Below are positions 33,254 to 41,555 of a stretch of 64,000 nt of DNA, piece by piece. A program made the translations under genes and the position numbers. The stretch is from Rhizobium sp. Root708. GTDB lineage: Bacteria > Pseudomonadota > Alphaproteobacteria > Rhizobiales > Rhizobiaceae. The DNA is taken from NCBI RefSeq assembly GCF_001429725.1, contig NZ_LMHV01000042.1, forward strand, positions 62,073 through 126,072, in the 5' to 3' direction. Positions within the stretch are counted from its first letter, which is position 1. Each line of letters starts with the position of its first letter. A model generated the notes under the pieces. That model had not been told where the DNA came from. It saw only the letters and a list, made by a program, of their open reading frames with translations, and made no database searches.

Positions 33254-34506
33254 CAGACATTGCCTGGATCGACGTGACGCTTGCTTCGGCCCGGCCGAAG
33301 GCGCTTGGCGCGCTGCTCAGATATTTCCGCGATCTCGATATCGCGGAAGAGGCCTTTCAGGAGGCCTGCCTGCGCGCCATCCGCACCTGGCCTGACAAGG
33401 GGCCGCCGCGCGATCCGACGGCATGGTTGATCTTCGTCGGCCGCAACAGCGGTATCGATGCGGCGCGCAAGCGCTCGAAGACGCAGGCGCTTCCGGATGA
33501 GGAACTGATCTCTGATACCAGTGATGCCGAAAGCGATATCGCCGAGCGGCTCGATGATTCCAACTACCGCGACGATATTCTGCGGCTGCTGTTCATCTGC
33601 TGCCATCCGGACCTGCCGGCCACGCAACAGATCGCGCTGGCGCTCCGCATCGTCTCGGGTCTTAGCGTGCAGCAGATCGCCCGGGCCTTTCTCGTCGGCG
33701 AGAGCGCGATGGAACAGCGGATCACCCGGGCGAAGGCCCGCGTTGCCAAGGCCGGCGTGCCCTTCGAGACGCCGGATGCGCAGGAACGCGCCGAGCGGCT
33801 CTCGATCGTCAGCACGATGATCTACCTCGTTTTCAACGAGGGCTATAGCCAGGCCGATCCGAAGCACGATGCGTGCGCCTTCAGCGACGAGGCTATCCGG
33901 CTGGCGCGGCTTCTGCTGCGCATCTTCCCCGGCGAGTCCGAGCTGATGGGGCTGCTGGCGCTAATGCTGCTGCAGATTTCGCGGCGGCAGGCGCGCTTCA
34001 ATGGCGAAAACGACATCGTGCTGCTCGAGGATCAGGATCGTTCGCTATGGAACCGCGAGCTGATCAACGAGGCGCTGGCGTTGATCGACAAGGCGATCCG
34101 CCATCGCCAGCCCGGACCTTACCAGCTGCAGGCGGCGATTGCGGCGCTGCATTCGCGCGCCAAGCGTGCCGAGGATACGGATTGGGAAGAGATCGAGTTG
34201 CTGTATCGGGCGCTGGAGCGTGTCCAGCCGTCGCCGGTCATCACGCTCAATCGCGCCGTTGCCGTTTCCAAGCTCAGGGGGCCGGAAGAGGCGCTGGCGC
34301 TGGTCGAAACGCTCGGCGAAAAGCTCGACGGCTACTTCTACTATCACGGCCTGCGTGGCGGTTTGCTGAAACAGCTCGGTCGCGCCCGCGAGGCGCACGG
34401 CGCCTTTGATCGCGCTATCGCGCTTGCTCACTCGGCCGCCGAAGCCGCCCATATTCGCCAACAGATCGATAGCCTTGCCCATGCCGCGCAGCCGGCGGTG
34501 AGGTAA
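33250..34506 (+). CDS. ECF42-type RNA polymerase sigma factor with C-terminal extension
   Basis: A 418-residue sigma factor, twice the usual ECF length. Region 2 spans about residues 10-75 (DLDIAEEAFQEACLRAIRTW), region 4 about 110-165 (LRIVSGLSVQQIARAFLVGE). A long helical C-terminal extension with TPR-like repeats (about 180-410) follows, which in ECF42 proteins is needed for activity. No anti-sigma gene is seen, as expected for this group. The DGPF partner lies upstream with a 4-base overlap. Confidence 0.92.
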   Translation: MTDIAWIDVTLASARPKALGALLRYFRDLDIAEEAFQEACLRAIRTWPDKGPPRDPTAWLIFVGRNSGIDAARKRSKTQALPDEELISDTSDAESDIAERLDDSNYRDDILRLLFICCHPDLPATQQIALALRIVSGLSVQQIARAFLVGESAMEQRITRAKARVAKAGVPFETPDAQERAERLSIVSTMIYLVFNEGYSQADPKHDACAFSDEAIRLARLLLRIFPGESELMGLLALMLLQISRRQARFNGENDIVLLEDQDRSLWNRELINEALALIDKAIRHRQPGPYQLQAAIAALHSRAKRAEDTDWEEIELLYRALERVQPSPVITLNRAVAVSKLRGPEEALALVETLGEKLDGYFYYHGLRGGLLKQLGRAREAHGAFDRAIALAHSAAEAAHIRQQIDSLAHAAQPAVR

Positions 34507-34607
34507 TTCCCGAACATCTCAGTCCCGCTGTCGGAACCGGGTCGCCTCCGACGTCCTTGTAACAACCTGATCGAAAACGGGTTTCGCTCAACAGGAGGAA
34601 TGCTGAA

Positions 34608-35075
34608 ATGACTGTAGACGACGAACACGAACTGGTTCTCGTGCGCGAATTCGATGCCCCGCGCGAGAAAATCTTCAAGGCCTGGACCGATCCCGTTCTC
34701 ATGAAGGAGTGGTTCGTGCCGCGTCCCTGGAGCATCGCGGAAGCGAAGCTCGACGTGCGTCCCGGTGGCTCGAACCTGATTGTCATGCGCAGCCCCGATG
34801 GCCAGGAGTTTCCGAACCGAGGCGTCTATCTCGAGATCGTCGAGAACGAGAAGATCGTCTTCACCGACGCCTTTACCAGCGCCTGGGTGCCATCTCAAAA
34901 GCCATTCTTCGTGGCGATCATCCTGCTCGAAGACCTCGGCAACGGTCGTACGAAGTACACCGCCAAGGCACGCCATTGGACGGCCGCTGACAAGGAAGAG
35001 CATGAGAAGATGGGTTTCCACGAAGGCTGGGGCAAATGCGCCGATCAGCTTGCCGAGCTGCTTGCGCGCGGATGA
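34608..35075 (+). CDS. SRPBCC (AHSA1-type) ligand-binding protein
   Basis: A 155-residue START/Bet v1-like domain. It begins with LVREFDAPREKIFKAWTDP, then EWFVPRPW, RPGG and the C-terminal HEGWGKCADQLAELL, the pattern of Hsp90-activator-homologous proteins. These bind a hydrophobic ligand or act in resistance; the target here is unknown. AGGAGG stands 8 bases before the ATG. It lies 101 bases after the ECF42 gene; SRPBCC genes are frequent in ECF42/DGPF neighbourhoods, so co-regulation is plausible. Confidence 0.85.
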   Translation: MTVDDEHELVLVREFDAPREKIFKAWTDPVLMKEWFVPRPWSIAEAKLDVRPGGSNLIVMRSPDGQEFPNRGVYLEIVENEKIVFTDAFTSAWVPSQKPFFVAIILLEDLGNGRTKYTAKARHWTAADKEEHEKMGFHEGWGKCADQLAELLARG

Positions 35076-35284
35076 GGCTCATGTGTCCGCCGGCTTCACG
35101 ATCTGCGTGAAGCCGTTTCGACGATGATTCCGGCAATGATCGGAAGTCGTTGAAATCGGATTCAAATCCGACGCCCTGCGATTGTGCTGCCATCAATATT
35201 CTCGAAGATTTCGTTCTAGAATTTGTATTTGCGCCTTGTCTGCTCCATCCTTATCTCCAGAGCGAATTCAACGGGATGCAAGCG

Positions 35285-36346
35285 ATGGAATTGGGCCTTT
35301 ATACCTTTGCTGACGTCAATCCGAATCCGAGCCGCAGCAAGGGGGCGGAGGGCGCGGAGCGCCTCAAGCACCTGATCGAGGAGATCGAGCTTGCCGATCA
35401 GGTCGGGCTCGATGTCTTCGGACTGGGCGAACATCACCGTCCTGACTATGCGGCGTCGGCGCCCGCCGTCGCGCTTGCGGCTGCTGCGGTGAAGACGAAG
35501 AACATCCGCCTTACCAGCGCCGTCACCGTTCTCAGTTCGGATGATCCGGTGCGTGTCTTTCAGCAGTTCGCGACGCTCGATCTTCTCTCCGAGGGGCGGG
35601 CGGAGATCATGGCGGGCCGTGGTTCGTTCATCGAGTCGTTTCCGCTCTTCGGCTACAATCTCGAAGATTACGATCAGCTGTTCGAGGAAAAGATCGATCT
35701 GCTGATGGCGCTGCGGGATCAGGAGGTCGTGACCTGGTCCGGCGAGATGCACGCCCCGATCAATGGACGCGGGGTCTATCCGCGGCCGTTTCAGGATCCG
35801 TTGCCGCTCTGGATCGCGGTCGGTGGAACGCCGCAGTCGGTCGCGCGGGCAGGGGCCATGGGGCTTCCAGTGGCGCTCGCCATCATCGGCGGCGAGCCGC
35901 GCCGTTTCGCGCCGCTCTTCGATCTCTATCGGGAGGCCGCGCGCCGCGCCGATCAGGATGCCGCGAAGCTGAAGACCAGCATCAACGTGCACGGCTTCAT
36001 TGCCGACACGACCGATGCGGCAGCCGACCAGTTCTATGGGCCGCAGGCCGAGGTCATGAACCGCATCGGCCGCGAGCGCGGCTGGGGCGCGACGACGCGC
36101 GCCCATTTCGACATGTCTCGCGGCCCGAACGGCGCACTGTTCGTCGGCGACCCCGAGCTCGTCGCGGAGAAGATCATCGCGCACCATCGGCTGTTCAAGA
36201 ACGATCGTTTCCTGCTGCAGATGGCGATCGGATTGATGCCGCATGCGCAGATCATGCGCGGCATCGAGCTCTACGGAACGAAAGTCGCGCCGATCGTCAG
36301 AAAGGCATTGACTGAGAGCGGCGAAGGGGCGAAAGCCTCCGCCTAA
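35285..36346 (+). CDS. LLM-class (bacterial-luciferase-like) flavin monooxygenase
   Basis: A 353-residue TIM-barrel protein: MELGLYTFADVNPNPSR, LGEHHRPDYAASAP and VLSSDDPVRVFQQFATLD are typical of the luciferase-like monooxygenases that use F420 or FMNH2. The substrate is unknown. Two ATGs (35276, 35285) are close together; the second fits the family start and has ACGGG about 9 bases upstream. The frame extends upstream to 35150 but that part is not protein-like. Confidence 0.85.
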   Translation: MELGLYTFADVNPNPSRSKGAEGAERLKHLIEEIELADQVGLDVFGLGEHHRPDYAASAPAVALAAAAVKTKNIRLTSAVTVLSSDDPVRVFQQFATLDLLSEGRAEIMAGRGSFIESFPLFGYNLEDYDQLFEEKIDLLMALRDQEVVTWSGEMHAPINGRGVYPRPFQDPLPLWIAVGGTPQSVARAGAMGLPVALAIIGGEPRRFAPLFDLYREAARRADQDAAKLKTSINVHGFIADTTDAAADQFYGPQAEVMNRIGRERGWGATTRAHFDMSRGPNGALFVGDPELVAEKIIAHHRLFKNDRFLLQMAIGLMPHAQIMRGIELYGTKVAPIVRKALTESGEGAKASA

Positions 36347-36420
36347 AGCGAGAGCATGATGCCGTAAAGGATGAGTTGGATTTCTCCCGTCATCGTGTTG
36401 TGATTTTATGAGAGCCGGCC
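36347..36420. repeat. Degenerate interspersed palindromic repeat
   Basis: The segment GAGAGCATGATGCCG just after the monooxygenase, with a loose inverted partner GTCATCGTGTTGTG about 30 bases on, recalls a short palindromic intergenic repeat (GAGCATGATGCC type) that I know from Rhizobiales genomes. The arms are diverged, so this is probably a decayed copy. Confidence 0.35.
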
Positions 36421-36448
36421 CTCCGGCCGCGGGGCCGGGAGCGGATCG

Positions 36449-37207
36449 ATGATCGTAGAGAATGAAGACGAACTCCTGAAACTCAAGGAAATCGGCCGTA
36501 TCTGCGCCAATGCGATGCAGGTCATGGCGGCGGCTCTCGAGCCCGGAATCACCACGGAAGAACTCGACAGGATCGGCCGCAAAGTGCTGGAAGATGCCGG
36601 TGCGCGCTCGGCGCCCGAGTTCTGCTACCAGTTTCCCGGCGCGACCTGCATCAGCGTCAACGAAGAGGTCGCCCACGGCATTCCGGGGTCGCGGATCATT
36701 CGGCCGGGGGATCTCGTCAACATCGACGTCTCCGCCGAAAAGGACGGCTTCTTTTCGGATACCGGCGCCTCATTCAGCGTGCCGCCGCACAAGCCGAAGA
36801 TGGAAAAGCTCTGCCGCGATGGCAAGCGTGCGCTCTGGATCGGGCTGAACCAGATCAAGGCCGGTGAACCGCTTGCCAAGATCGGTCAGGCGATCGGCGC
36901 CTTCGCGGTAAAGAACCGCTACACGCTCGTGACCAACCTCGCCAGCCACGGTGTCGGACGCTCCCTGCATGAAGAGCCGGGCGAACTGTCGACCTGGCCT
37001 GATCCCTCGGAAAAGCGGATGATGTCGGAAGGGCTGGTGTTTACCGTCGAGCCTTTCCTGTCGCTCGGGGCCACATGGGCCGAGGGCGGCGACGATGCGT
37101 GGACGCTCTACTCGGACCCGCAGGCGCCGACGGTGCAGTATGAACATACGGTCGTCGCGACCCGCAACGGACCGCTGATCCTGACCCTGCCTGATGACGC
37201 TACCTGA
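36449..37207 (+). CDS. map: Type I methionine aminopeptidase
   Basis: A 252-residue cytoplasmic metalloprotease that removes initiator methionine. The five metal ligands are visible: Asp in VNIDVSAE, Asp in FSDTGASF, His in SHGVGRSLHEEP, Glu in FTVEPFLS and Glu in QYEHTVV. The length is that of the short type I enzymes without a zinc-finger extension. Alphaproteobacteria often carry more than one copy, so this may be an accessory paralogue. A GC-rich hairpin (36415-36438) overlaps the ribosome-site area. Confidence 0.92.
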   Translation: MIVENEDELLKLKEIGRICANAMQVMAAALEPGITTEELDRIGRKVLEDAGARSAPEFCYQFPGATCISVNEEVAHGIPGSRIIRPGDLVNIDVSAEKDGFFSDTGASFSVPPHKPKMEKLCRDGKRALWIGLNQIKAGEPLAKIGQAIGAFAVKNRYTLVTNLASHGVGRSLHEEPGELSTWPDPSEKRMMSEGLVFTVEPFLSLGATWAEGGDDAWTLYSDPQAPTVQYEHTVVATRNGPLILTLPDDAT

Positions 37208-37213
37208 TCGGAA

Positions 37214-37252
37214 AAGGCAGGGTCCTGCGTTTCGGGTACAGGACCCTGCCTT
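37214..37252 (+). terminator. Strong hairpin after map
   Basis: AAGGCAGGGTCCTG / CAGGACCCTGCCTT, a perfect 14-bp stem with an 11-base loop, starts 7 bases after the map stop. No long T-run follows, but the stem is strong enough to be a terminator or 3'-end stabiliser. Confidence 0.6.
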
Positions 37253-37453
37253 CGAGATGCACGCCGGGGGAGGTCGCTGGCATCCATCTCAAGGTCTCAC
37301 AAGTTCTGTGAAGGCAAGCGCGTAACCGCTGTCCGGAGTTCTCCCGGCACTCCTCGACTTTTCCTCATACGCATGAACGCGTCGAAAGGATCATTGTGGG
37401 GGACGAGGGAGAAAGGTCCGGATAGGATGCGTTTCTCAAGGTGAGGTTTTCGC

Positions 37454-37954
37454 ATGTTCATCATTTTCGGCGGGTTGCCCGGCGTCGGTAAAAGCACGAT
37501 TGCACAAAGCCTCGCAGCGCGAATAAAGGCCGTCTACCTGCGGGTGGATTCCATAGAGCAGGCCGTGCGTTCAGCCGCCGTGCTCGCCCCGGGGTCGGAC
37601 GTCGGCCCGGCCGGATATATGGCGCTTTATCGTGTCGCTGCTGACAATCTTCGGCTTGGTAGTGTTGTTGTCGCTGACACGGTCAACCCGATCGAAATCA
37701 CCCGTGATGCCTTCCGGGCCGTTGCGGCTGAAGCCAATACACGATTTGTCGAGATCGAGGTCGTCTGCTCCGACCCGAAGGCGCATCGCCATCGCGCCGA
37801 GACGCGGCCGCCGACGGTCGAGGGGCTGATCCCGCCCACATGGGCGGAGATCGCTGCGCTTCACTATGAGCCTTGGGAGCACCCGCATCTGCGTATCGAT
37901 ACCGCGGTGTCGACAGTCGAGGAAAGTGTCGCAAGGATCATGGCGCTCCTCTGA
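37454..37954 (+). CDS. P-loop AAA/kinase-like protein (zeta-toxin/Cpt-like)
   Basis: A 166-residue nucleotide kinase fold. Walker A is GGLPGVGKST (6-15), followed by a DSIEQAV lid-like helix and VVADTVNP at the position of strand 3. Arginines in HRHRAETRPP may form the lid. Such small stand-alone kinases phosphorylate small metabolites or drugs; the substrate is unknown. It ends 18 bases before the convergent PadR gene. Confidence 0.8.
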   Translation: MFIIFGGLPGVGKSTIAQSLAARIKAVYLRVDSIEQAVRSAAVLAPGSDVGPAGYMALYRVAADNLRLGSVVVADTVNPIEITRDAFRAVAAEANTRFVEIEVVCSDPKAHRHRAETRPPTVEGLIPPTWAEIAALHYEPWEHPHLRIDTAVSTVEESVARIMALL

Positions 37955-37972
37955 TCGTTGGAGCGCGGGGGA

Positions 37973-38545
37973 TCAGGAGGCGTCGCGCTGGCCGCCCTGC
38001 AGGATTTCGGCTGCGGCCCGCTCGAGGATGCCGGCGATGCGCTTGGCTTCTTCCTTCGACCAGGGATGGCGCAGCCGTAGCGCCGATTTCAGCAGCATAC
38101 GCGCTGCACTGACTTCGCTCCGGTCGTCCGGGAACGGGTCTTCTTCCCGCTCGCCACCCCGGCTTTCAGGATCGAAAATCCGCCGCACGTGTGCCATCTT
38201 CGCACCGATCTTCTCAAGCTTTCCAAGCGTCATTTCCAGCATCGACTGGTTCTCCTCGACGAGTTTCCGGCCGCTTTCGGTGATGTTGTAGAGCTTCTTC
38301 GTGCCCTCGGTCTCGACGTCGGCGAGGCCGGTTTCTTCGAGATAGGTGAGCGCCGGATAGATCACGCCGGGGCTCGGGACATAGAAGCCGCCGGAGCGCT
38401 CTTCCAGCAGTTTGATCAACTCGTATCCATGACGGGGCTGCTCGGAAAGCAGCGCAAGGATCACCAGTTGAAGATCGCCTGCTGCAAACTTGCGGCCCAT
38501 GCGGAAACCGCCGCCGCCCATCATGCCACCTCTAAAACCTCTCAT
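37973..38545 (-). CDS. PadR-family transcriptional regulator
   Basis: A 190-residue repressor. A Gly/Met-rich N-terminal tail (MRGFRGGMMGGGGFRMG) precedes the winged helix (LQLVILALLSEQPRHGYEL, FYVPSPGVIYPALTYLEE, GLADVETEGTKKLYNITESG) and a C-terminal dimerisation helix. PadR proteins usually repress a neighbouring transporter or detoxification gene. It is divergent from an MFS gene, and a PadR-like ATGT-N6-ACAT dyad lies in the gap. The start has GGAGT 5 bases upstream. Confidence 0.9.
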   Translation of the reverse strand: MRGFRGGMMGGGGFRMGRKFAAGDLQLVILALLSEQPRHGYELIKLLEERSGGFYVPSPGVIYPALTYLEETGLADVETEGTKKLYNITESGRKLVEENQSMLEMTLGKLEKIGAKMAHVRRIFDPESRGGEREEDPFPDDRSEVSAARMLLKSALRLRHPWSKEEAKRIAGILERAAAEILQGGQRDAS

Positions 38546-38573
38546 AAGTCACTCCTTAGATGTATCTTTCACT

Positions 38574-38587
38574 ATGTCGTAAAACAT
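38574..38587. promoter_or_regulatory. Candidate PadR operator ATGT-N6-ACAT
   Basis: ATGT (38574-38577) and ACAT (38584-38587) form a dyad 28 bases before the padR start, in an AT-rich patch that also contains TATATCGTAAGATA. This is close to the ATGT-N8-ACAT pattern reported for PadR boxes. Autoregulation is likely. Confidence 0.45.
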
Positions 38588-38674
38588 ATATCGTAAGATA
38601 CTCCGTTTCAAGAGGGGGAAGAATGTCAGCGCATTTGATGGATCGATCAGAAAATCTCGCTTGTCCGTATCGTT

Positions 38675-39880
38675 ATGCGGCGCGATAAGCAGGGAATGCT
38701 CGCACGCAACGATAGTTTCGCCCCACATCTCTTTCGTACCGCTCTCGCCGGTGCGATCGCCATGGCGGCCGCGATGGGGTTCGGGCGGTTTTCCTACACG
38801 CCGATCCTGCCTGGCATGATGAGCGGTGTTCCGCTGTCGTCGGCCGACGCGGGCTTTGTCGCATCGGCGAATTTCGTGGGCTATCTCGCCGGCGCCGTGC
38901 TTGCCGCCTACGGATGGGCGCAGGGGCGTGAGCGTAGCATCGCGCTTGCGGCGCTGGCAGCCAATGCCATTCTGCTGGCCGCGATGGCGGCGACCAATTC
39001 GGTGATGCTGTTTGCCGCGATACGTTTTCTGGCCGGCCTTGCCAGCGCCTTCGCGATGATCTTCACCTCCTCGATCGTACTCAGCCACGGCGCGGCTGCA
39101 GGCAACGACCATGTGCAATCGGCGCATTTCGGCGGGCCGGGCGCGGGGATCGCGCTGTCGTCGGTCATGGTCTTCCTCATCGGCCTCGCCTATCACGCCG
39201 GCCCGGATGCCTGGCGGATCGACTGGATCGGCGGGGCGATTTATTCGGCCATCAGCCTAGCGCTCGTCTGGCTGCTCTTGCCGTCGGGTCCAATGGGTGG
39301 CGGGCAGGCCGCAAAGGAGCCTGCGATCGTCTGGAGCTGCCCGATGCTGCTTGTGACCTTGTCCTACGGCTTGTTCGGTTTCGGCTATGTCATCACCGCC
39401 ACCTTTCTCGTGACCATCGCCCGCATGGCGGCTGCCGGCGCCGTGGTCGAATTCCTCTCCTGGTTCATTGCCGGGCTGACGTCGGCGGTCGCGCTGTTTC
39501 TATGGAAGCCGCTGGTCAGGCCGCTCGGGCTTGGCTGGATCTATGTCGCGGCGCTGCTGATGGAGGCGGTCGGCGTGCTGGCGACCGTCGTGCTGCCGCA
39601 CTCCGTGGCGCCGATGATCGGCGGGGCGCTGTTCGGCGCCACCTTCCTGGCGATCACCGCCTACGGCTTGCAGATCGGCCGCAAGCTGGTGCCGGCAAGT
39701 CCGCGGCGGGCCTTCGCGACGATGACGGCGGCCTTCGGGCTCGGGCAGATCGTCGGCCCCGTGGTTGCCGGCGCATTGGCAGAGCGCACCGGGAGCTTCG
39801 TCGCGCCGACCTATGTCGCGGCTGCGGCCCTCGTCATCTGCGCGGCGCTGGTCATCCCCGTGACCCGGAAACTCTCCTAA
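38675..39880 (+). CDS. YbfB/YjiJ-family MFS transporter
   Basis: A 401-residue membrane protein with about twelve helices. It starts LAGAIAMAAAMGFGRFSYTPILPGM, the hallmark of the YbfB/YjiJ group; substrates of this group are not known. FVGYLAGAVLAA and RFLAGLASAFAMIF form helices 2-4. A second ATG at 38696 is an alternative start. Divergent from padR with 129 bases between, so probably under PadR control. Confidence 0.85.
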   Translation: MRRDKQGMLARNDSFAPHLFRTALAGAIAMAAAMGFGRFSYTPILPGMMSGVPLSSADAGFVASANFVGYLAGAVLAAYGWAQGRERSIALAALAANAILLAAMAATNSVMLFAAIRFLAGLASAFAMIFTSSIVLSHGAAAGNDHVQSAHFGGPGAGIALSSVMVFLIGLAYHAGPDAWRIDWIGGAIYSAISLALVWLLLPSGPMGGGQAAKEPAIVWSCPMLLVTLSYGLFGFGYVITATFLVTIARMAAAGAVVEFLSWFIAGLTSAVALFLWKPLVRPLGLGWIYVAALLMEAVGVLATVVLPHSVAPMIGGALFGATFLAITAYGLQIGRKLVPASPRRAFATMTAAFGLGQIVGPVVAGALAERTGSFVAPTYVAAAALVICAALVIPVTRKLS

Positions 39881-39907
39881 GATTGTTTCCCTTTGGTAAT
39901 AAACGGC

Positions 39908-39921
39908 TGTAAGCGGTTACA
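39908..39921. promoter_or_regulatory. TGTAA-N4-TTACA inverted repeat upstream of bacA
   Basis: TGTAA (39908-39912) and TTACA (39917-39921) are perfect inverted arms 115 bases before the bacA start. The same arms occur before a small exported protein (21795-21812), hinting at a shared regulator, which I cannot name. Confidence 0.35.
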
Positions 39922-40036
39922 ATTGCGTTAGAATGTGGTGGGGCCATTGCCGCCCTTCGCGAACTGCCTTAGTTTCCGGCGCAATCGCTCTTTATAGAGC
40001 TTCCGAAGACACCCGTTCAGGAAAGCCATCCCTCCC

Positions 40037-41305
40037 GTGTTTCTATCCTACTTCCCGAAGCCGAAACTGTTCTTCATCTCTGCCATCGTTTGGGCGCTGT
40101 TCGGCGTCCTCTTGTGGTACTTCGGAGGCTCCGGCCTCGGTGCGGTGATCGGACTGCCGCCGCTGCCGGCCGGGCAGGAGGCGCCGATCGGCGTTTCCGT
40201 TTTCTGGTCCAAGCCGTTCCTGTGGTTCTATATTTACTACATCGTCTTCGTCGCTCTGTTTGCGGGCTTCTGGTTCACCTACAGCCCGCATCGCTGGCAG
40301 ATGTGGTCGGTGCTCGGCTCGGCGCTGATCATCTTCAATACGTATTTCTCGGTGCAGGTGAGTGTCGCGATCAATGCTTGGTATGGACCCTTCTATGACA
40401 TGATCCAGCGGGCGCTGGCGCGGCAGGAGCCGATCCCGACAGCCGCCGATCTCTATTGGGGCATGACGGGCTTTGCCGCGATCGCCTTCGTTGCCATCAC
40501 CGTCGGCGTGCTGAACCTGTTCTTCGTCAGCCACTATATCTTCCGCTGGCGCACGGCGATGAACGAGTTCTACATGTCCTACTGGCCAAAACTGCGGCAT
40601 ATCGAAGGTGCTTCGCAGCGCGTTCAGGAAGACACGATGCGGTTCTCGACGACGGTCGAAAGCCTTGGCGTCAACCTCGTCAGCTCGATCATGACGCTGA
40701 TCGCGTTCCTGCCGGTGCTGTTCAAGTTCTCCAGCACCGTGACGGAACTGCCGCTCATCGGCGCGGTGCCGCATGCACTCGTCTGGGCGGCGATTTGCTG
40801 GTCGCTGTTCGGAACAGTGTTCCTGGCGGCCGTCGGGATCAAGCTGCCGGGCCTCGAGTTCCGCAACCAGCGTGTGGAAGCGGCCTACCGCAAGGAACTG
40901 GTCTACGGCGAAGACCATGGCGATCGCGCGGATCCGATTACCGTGGCGCAGCTGTTTGCCAACGTCCGGCGCAACTATTTCCGTCTCTATTTCCACTACA
41001 TGTATTTCAACGTCGCCCGCATCTTCTACCTGCAGGCGGACAATCTGTTCGGCACCTTCGTCCTCGTCCCGTCGATCGTAGCTGGTAAGCTGACGCTTGG
41101 CGTGATGAGCCAAATCCAGAACGTCTTCGGGCAGGTGCGGGAGTCGTTCCAGTATCTCGTCAATTCCTGGACGACGATTGTCGAACTGTTGTCGATCTAC
41201 AAGCGCCTGCGCACCTTCGAAGCCGCGATTGACGGCGAGCCGCTGCCTGACATCGACCAGCGCTACCTGGAACGCGAGGCAGATATCGTCCACGCCGACG
41301 GCTGA
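40037..41305 (+). CDS. bacA: BacA/SbmA peptide transporter
   Basis: A 422-residue inner-membrane protein of the SbmA/BacA family. It starts MFLSYFPKPKLFFISAIVWAL from a GTG codon and has WYGPFYDMIQRAL, YIFRWRTAMNEFYM, QRVQEDTMRF and FSSTVTELPLIG. BacA imports peptides, including proline-rich antimicrobials and plant NCR peptides, and is needed for chronic infection and symbiosis by rhizobia and Brucella. The length matches the E. meliloti protein (about 420). It is a single gene and its stop codon sits in the loop of a hairpin. Confidence 0.93.
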   Translation: MFLSYFPKPKLFFISAIVWALFGVLLWYFGGSGLGAVIGLPPLPAGQEAPIGVSVFWSKPFLWFYIYYIVFVALFAGFWFTYSPHRWQMWSVLGSALIIFNTYFSVQVSVAINAWYGPFYDMIQRALARQEPIPTAADLYWGMTGFAAIAFVAITVGVLNLFFVSHYIFRWRTAMNEFYMSYWPKLRHIEGASQRVQEDTMRFSTTVESLGVNLVSSIMTLIAFLPVLFKFSSTVTELPLIGAVPHALVWAAICWSLFGTVFLAAVGIKLPGLEFRNQRVEAAYRKELVYGEDHGDRADPITVAQLFANVRRNYFRLYFHYMYFNVARIFYLQADNLFGTFVLVPSIVAGKLTLGVMSQIQNVFGQVRESFQYLVNSWTTIVELLSIYKRLRTFEAAIDGEPLPDIDQRYLEREADIVHADG

Positions 41306-41314
41306 TGCCGTCGG
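41295..41314 (+). terminator. Hairpin around the bacA stop codon
   Basis: CCGACGGC / GCCGTCGG is a perfect 8-bp stem whose 4-base loop TGAT contains the bacA stop. There is no T-run, so it may stabilise the mRNA end rather than terminate. Confidence 0.4.
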
Positions 41315-41555
41315 CCATCGCCGCGGAGAGGGCCCGCTGGTGAGCGGCGGGCACACGCTTCTATGCCGAGGGTTTCCATTGATATCCGCCAACCCTGACA
41401 GCCGCCGTCGGCGCCTAAGCCTTCAATCTCGATATTCAACGATTTTGAGGGAACTGATGTTCCACGAGAACGTTATAGCGCGCTATCTCTGATCATGAGG
41501 TCGCTTCGGCTATGATCGGATATTTGCACCGAACCAATTCTCCGCGGGCGCTTCA

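Noticed and set aside
36415..36438. Riboswitch-like GC hairpin before map
   Set aside because: Only a 7-bp stem in a GC-rich patch; no ligand-type architecture or alternative pairing seen.
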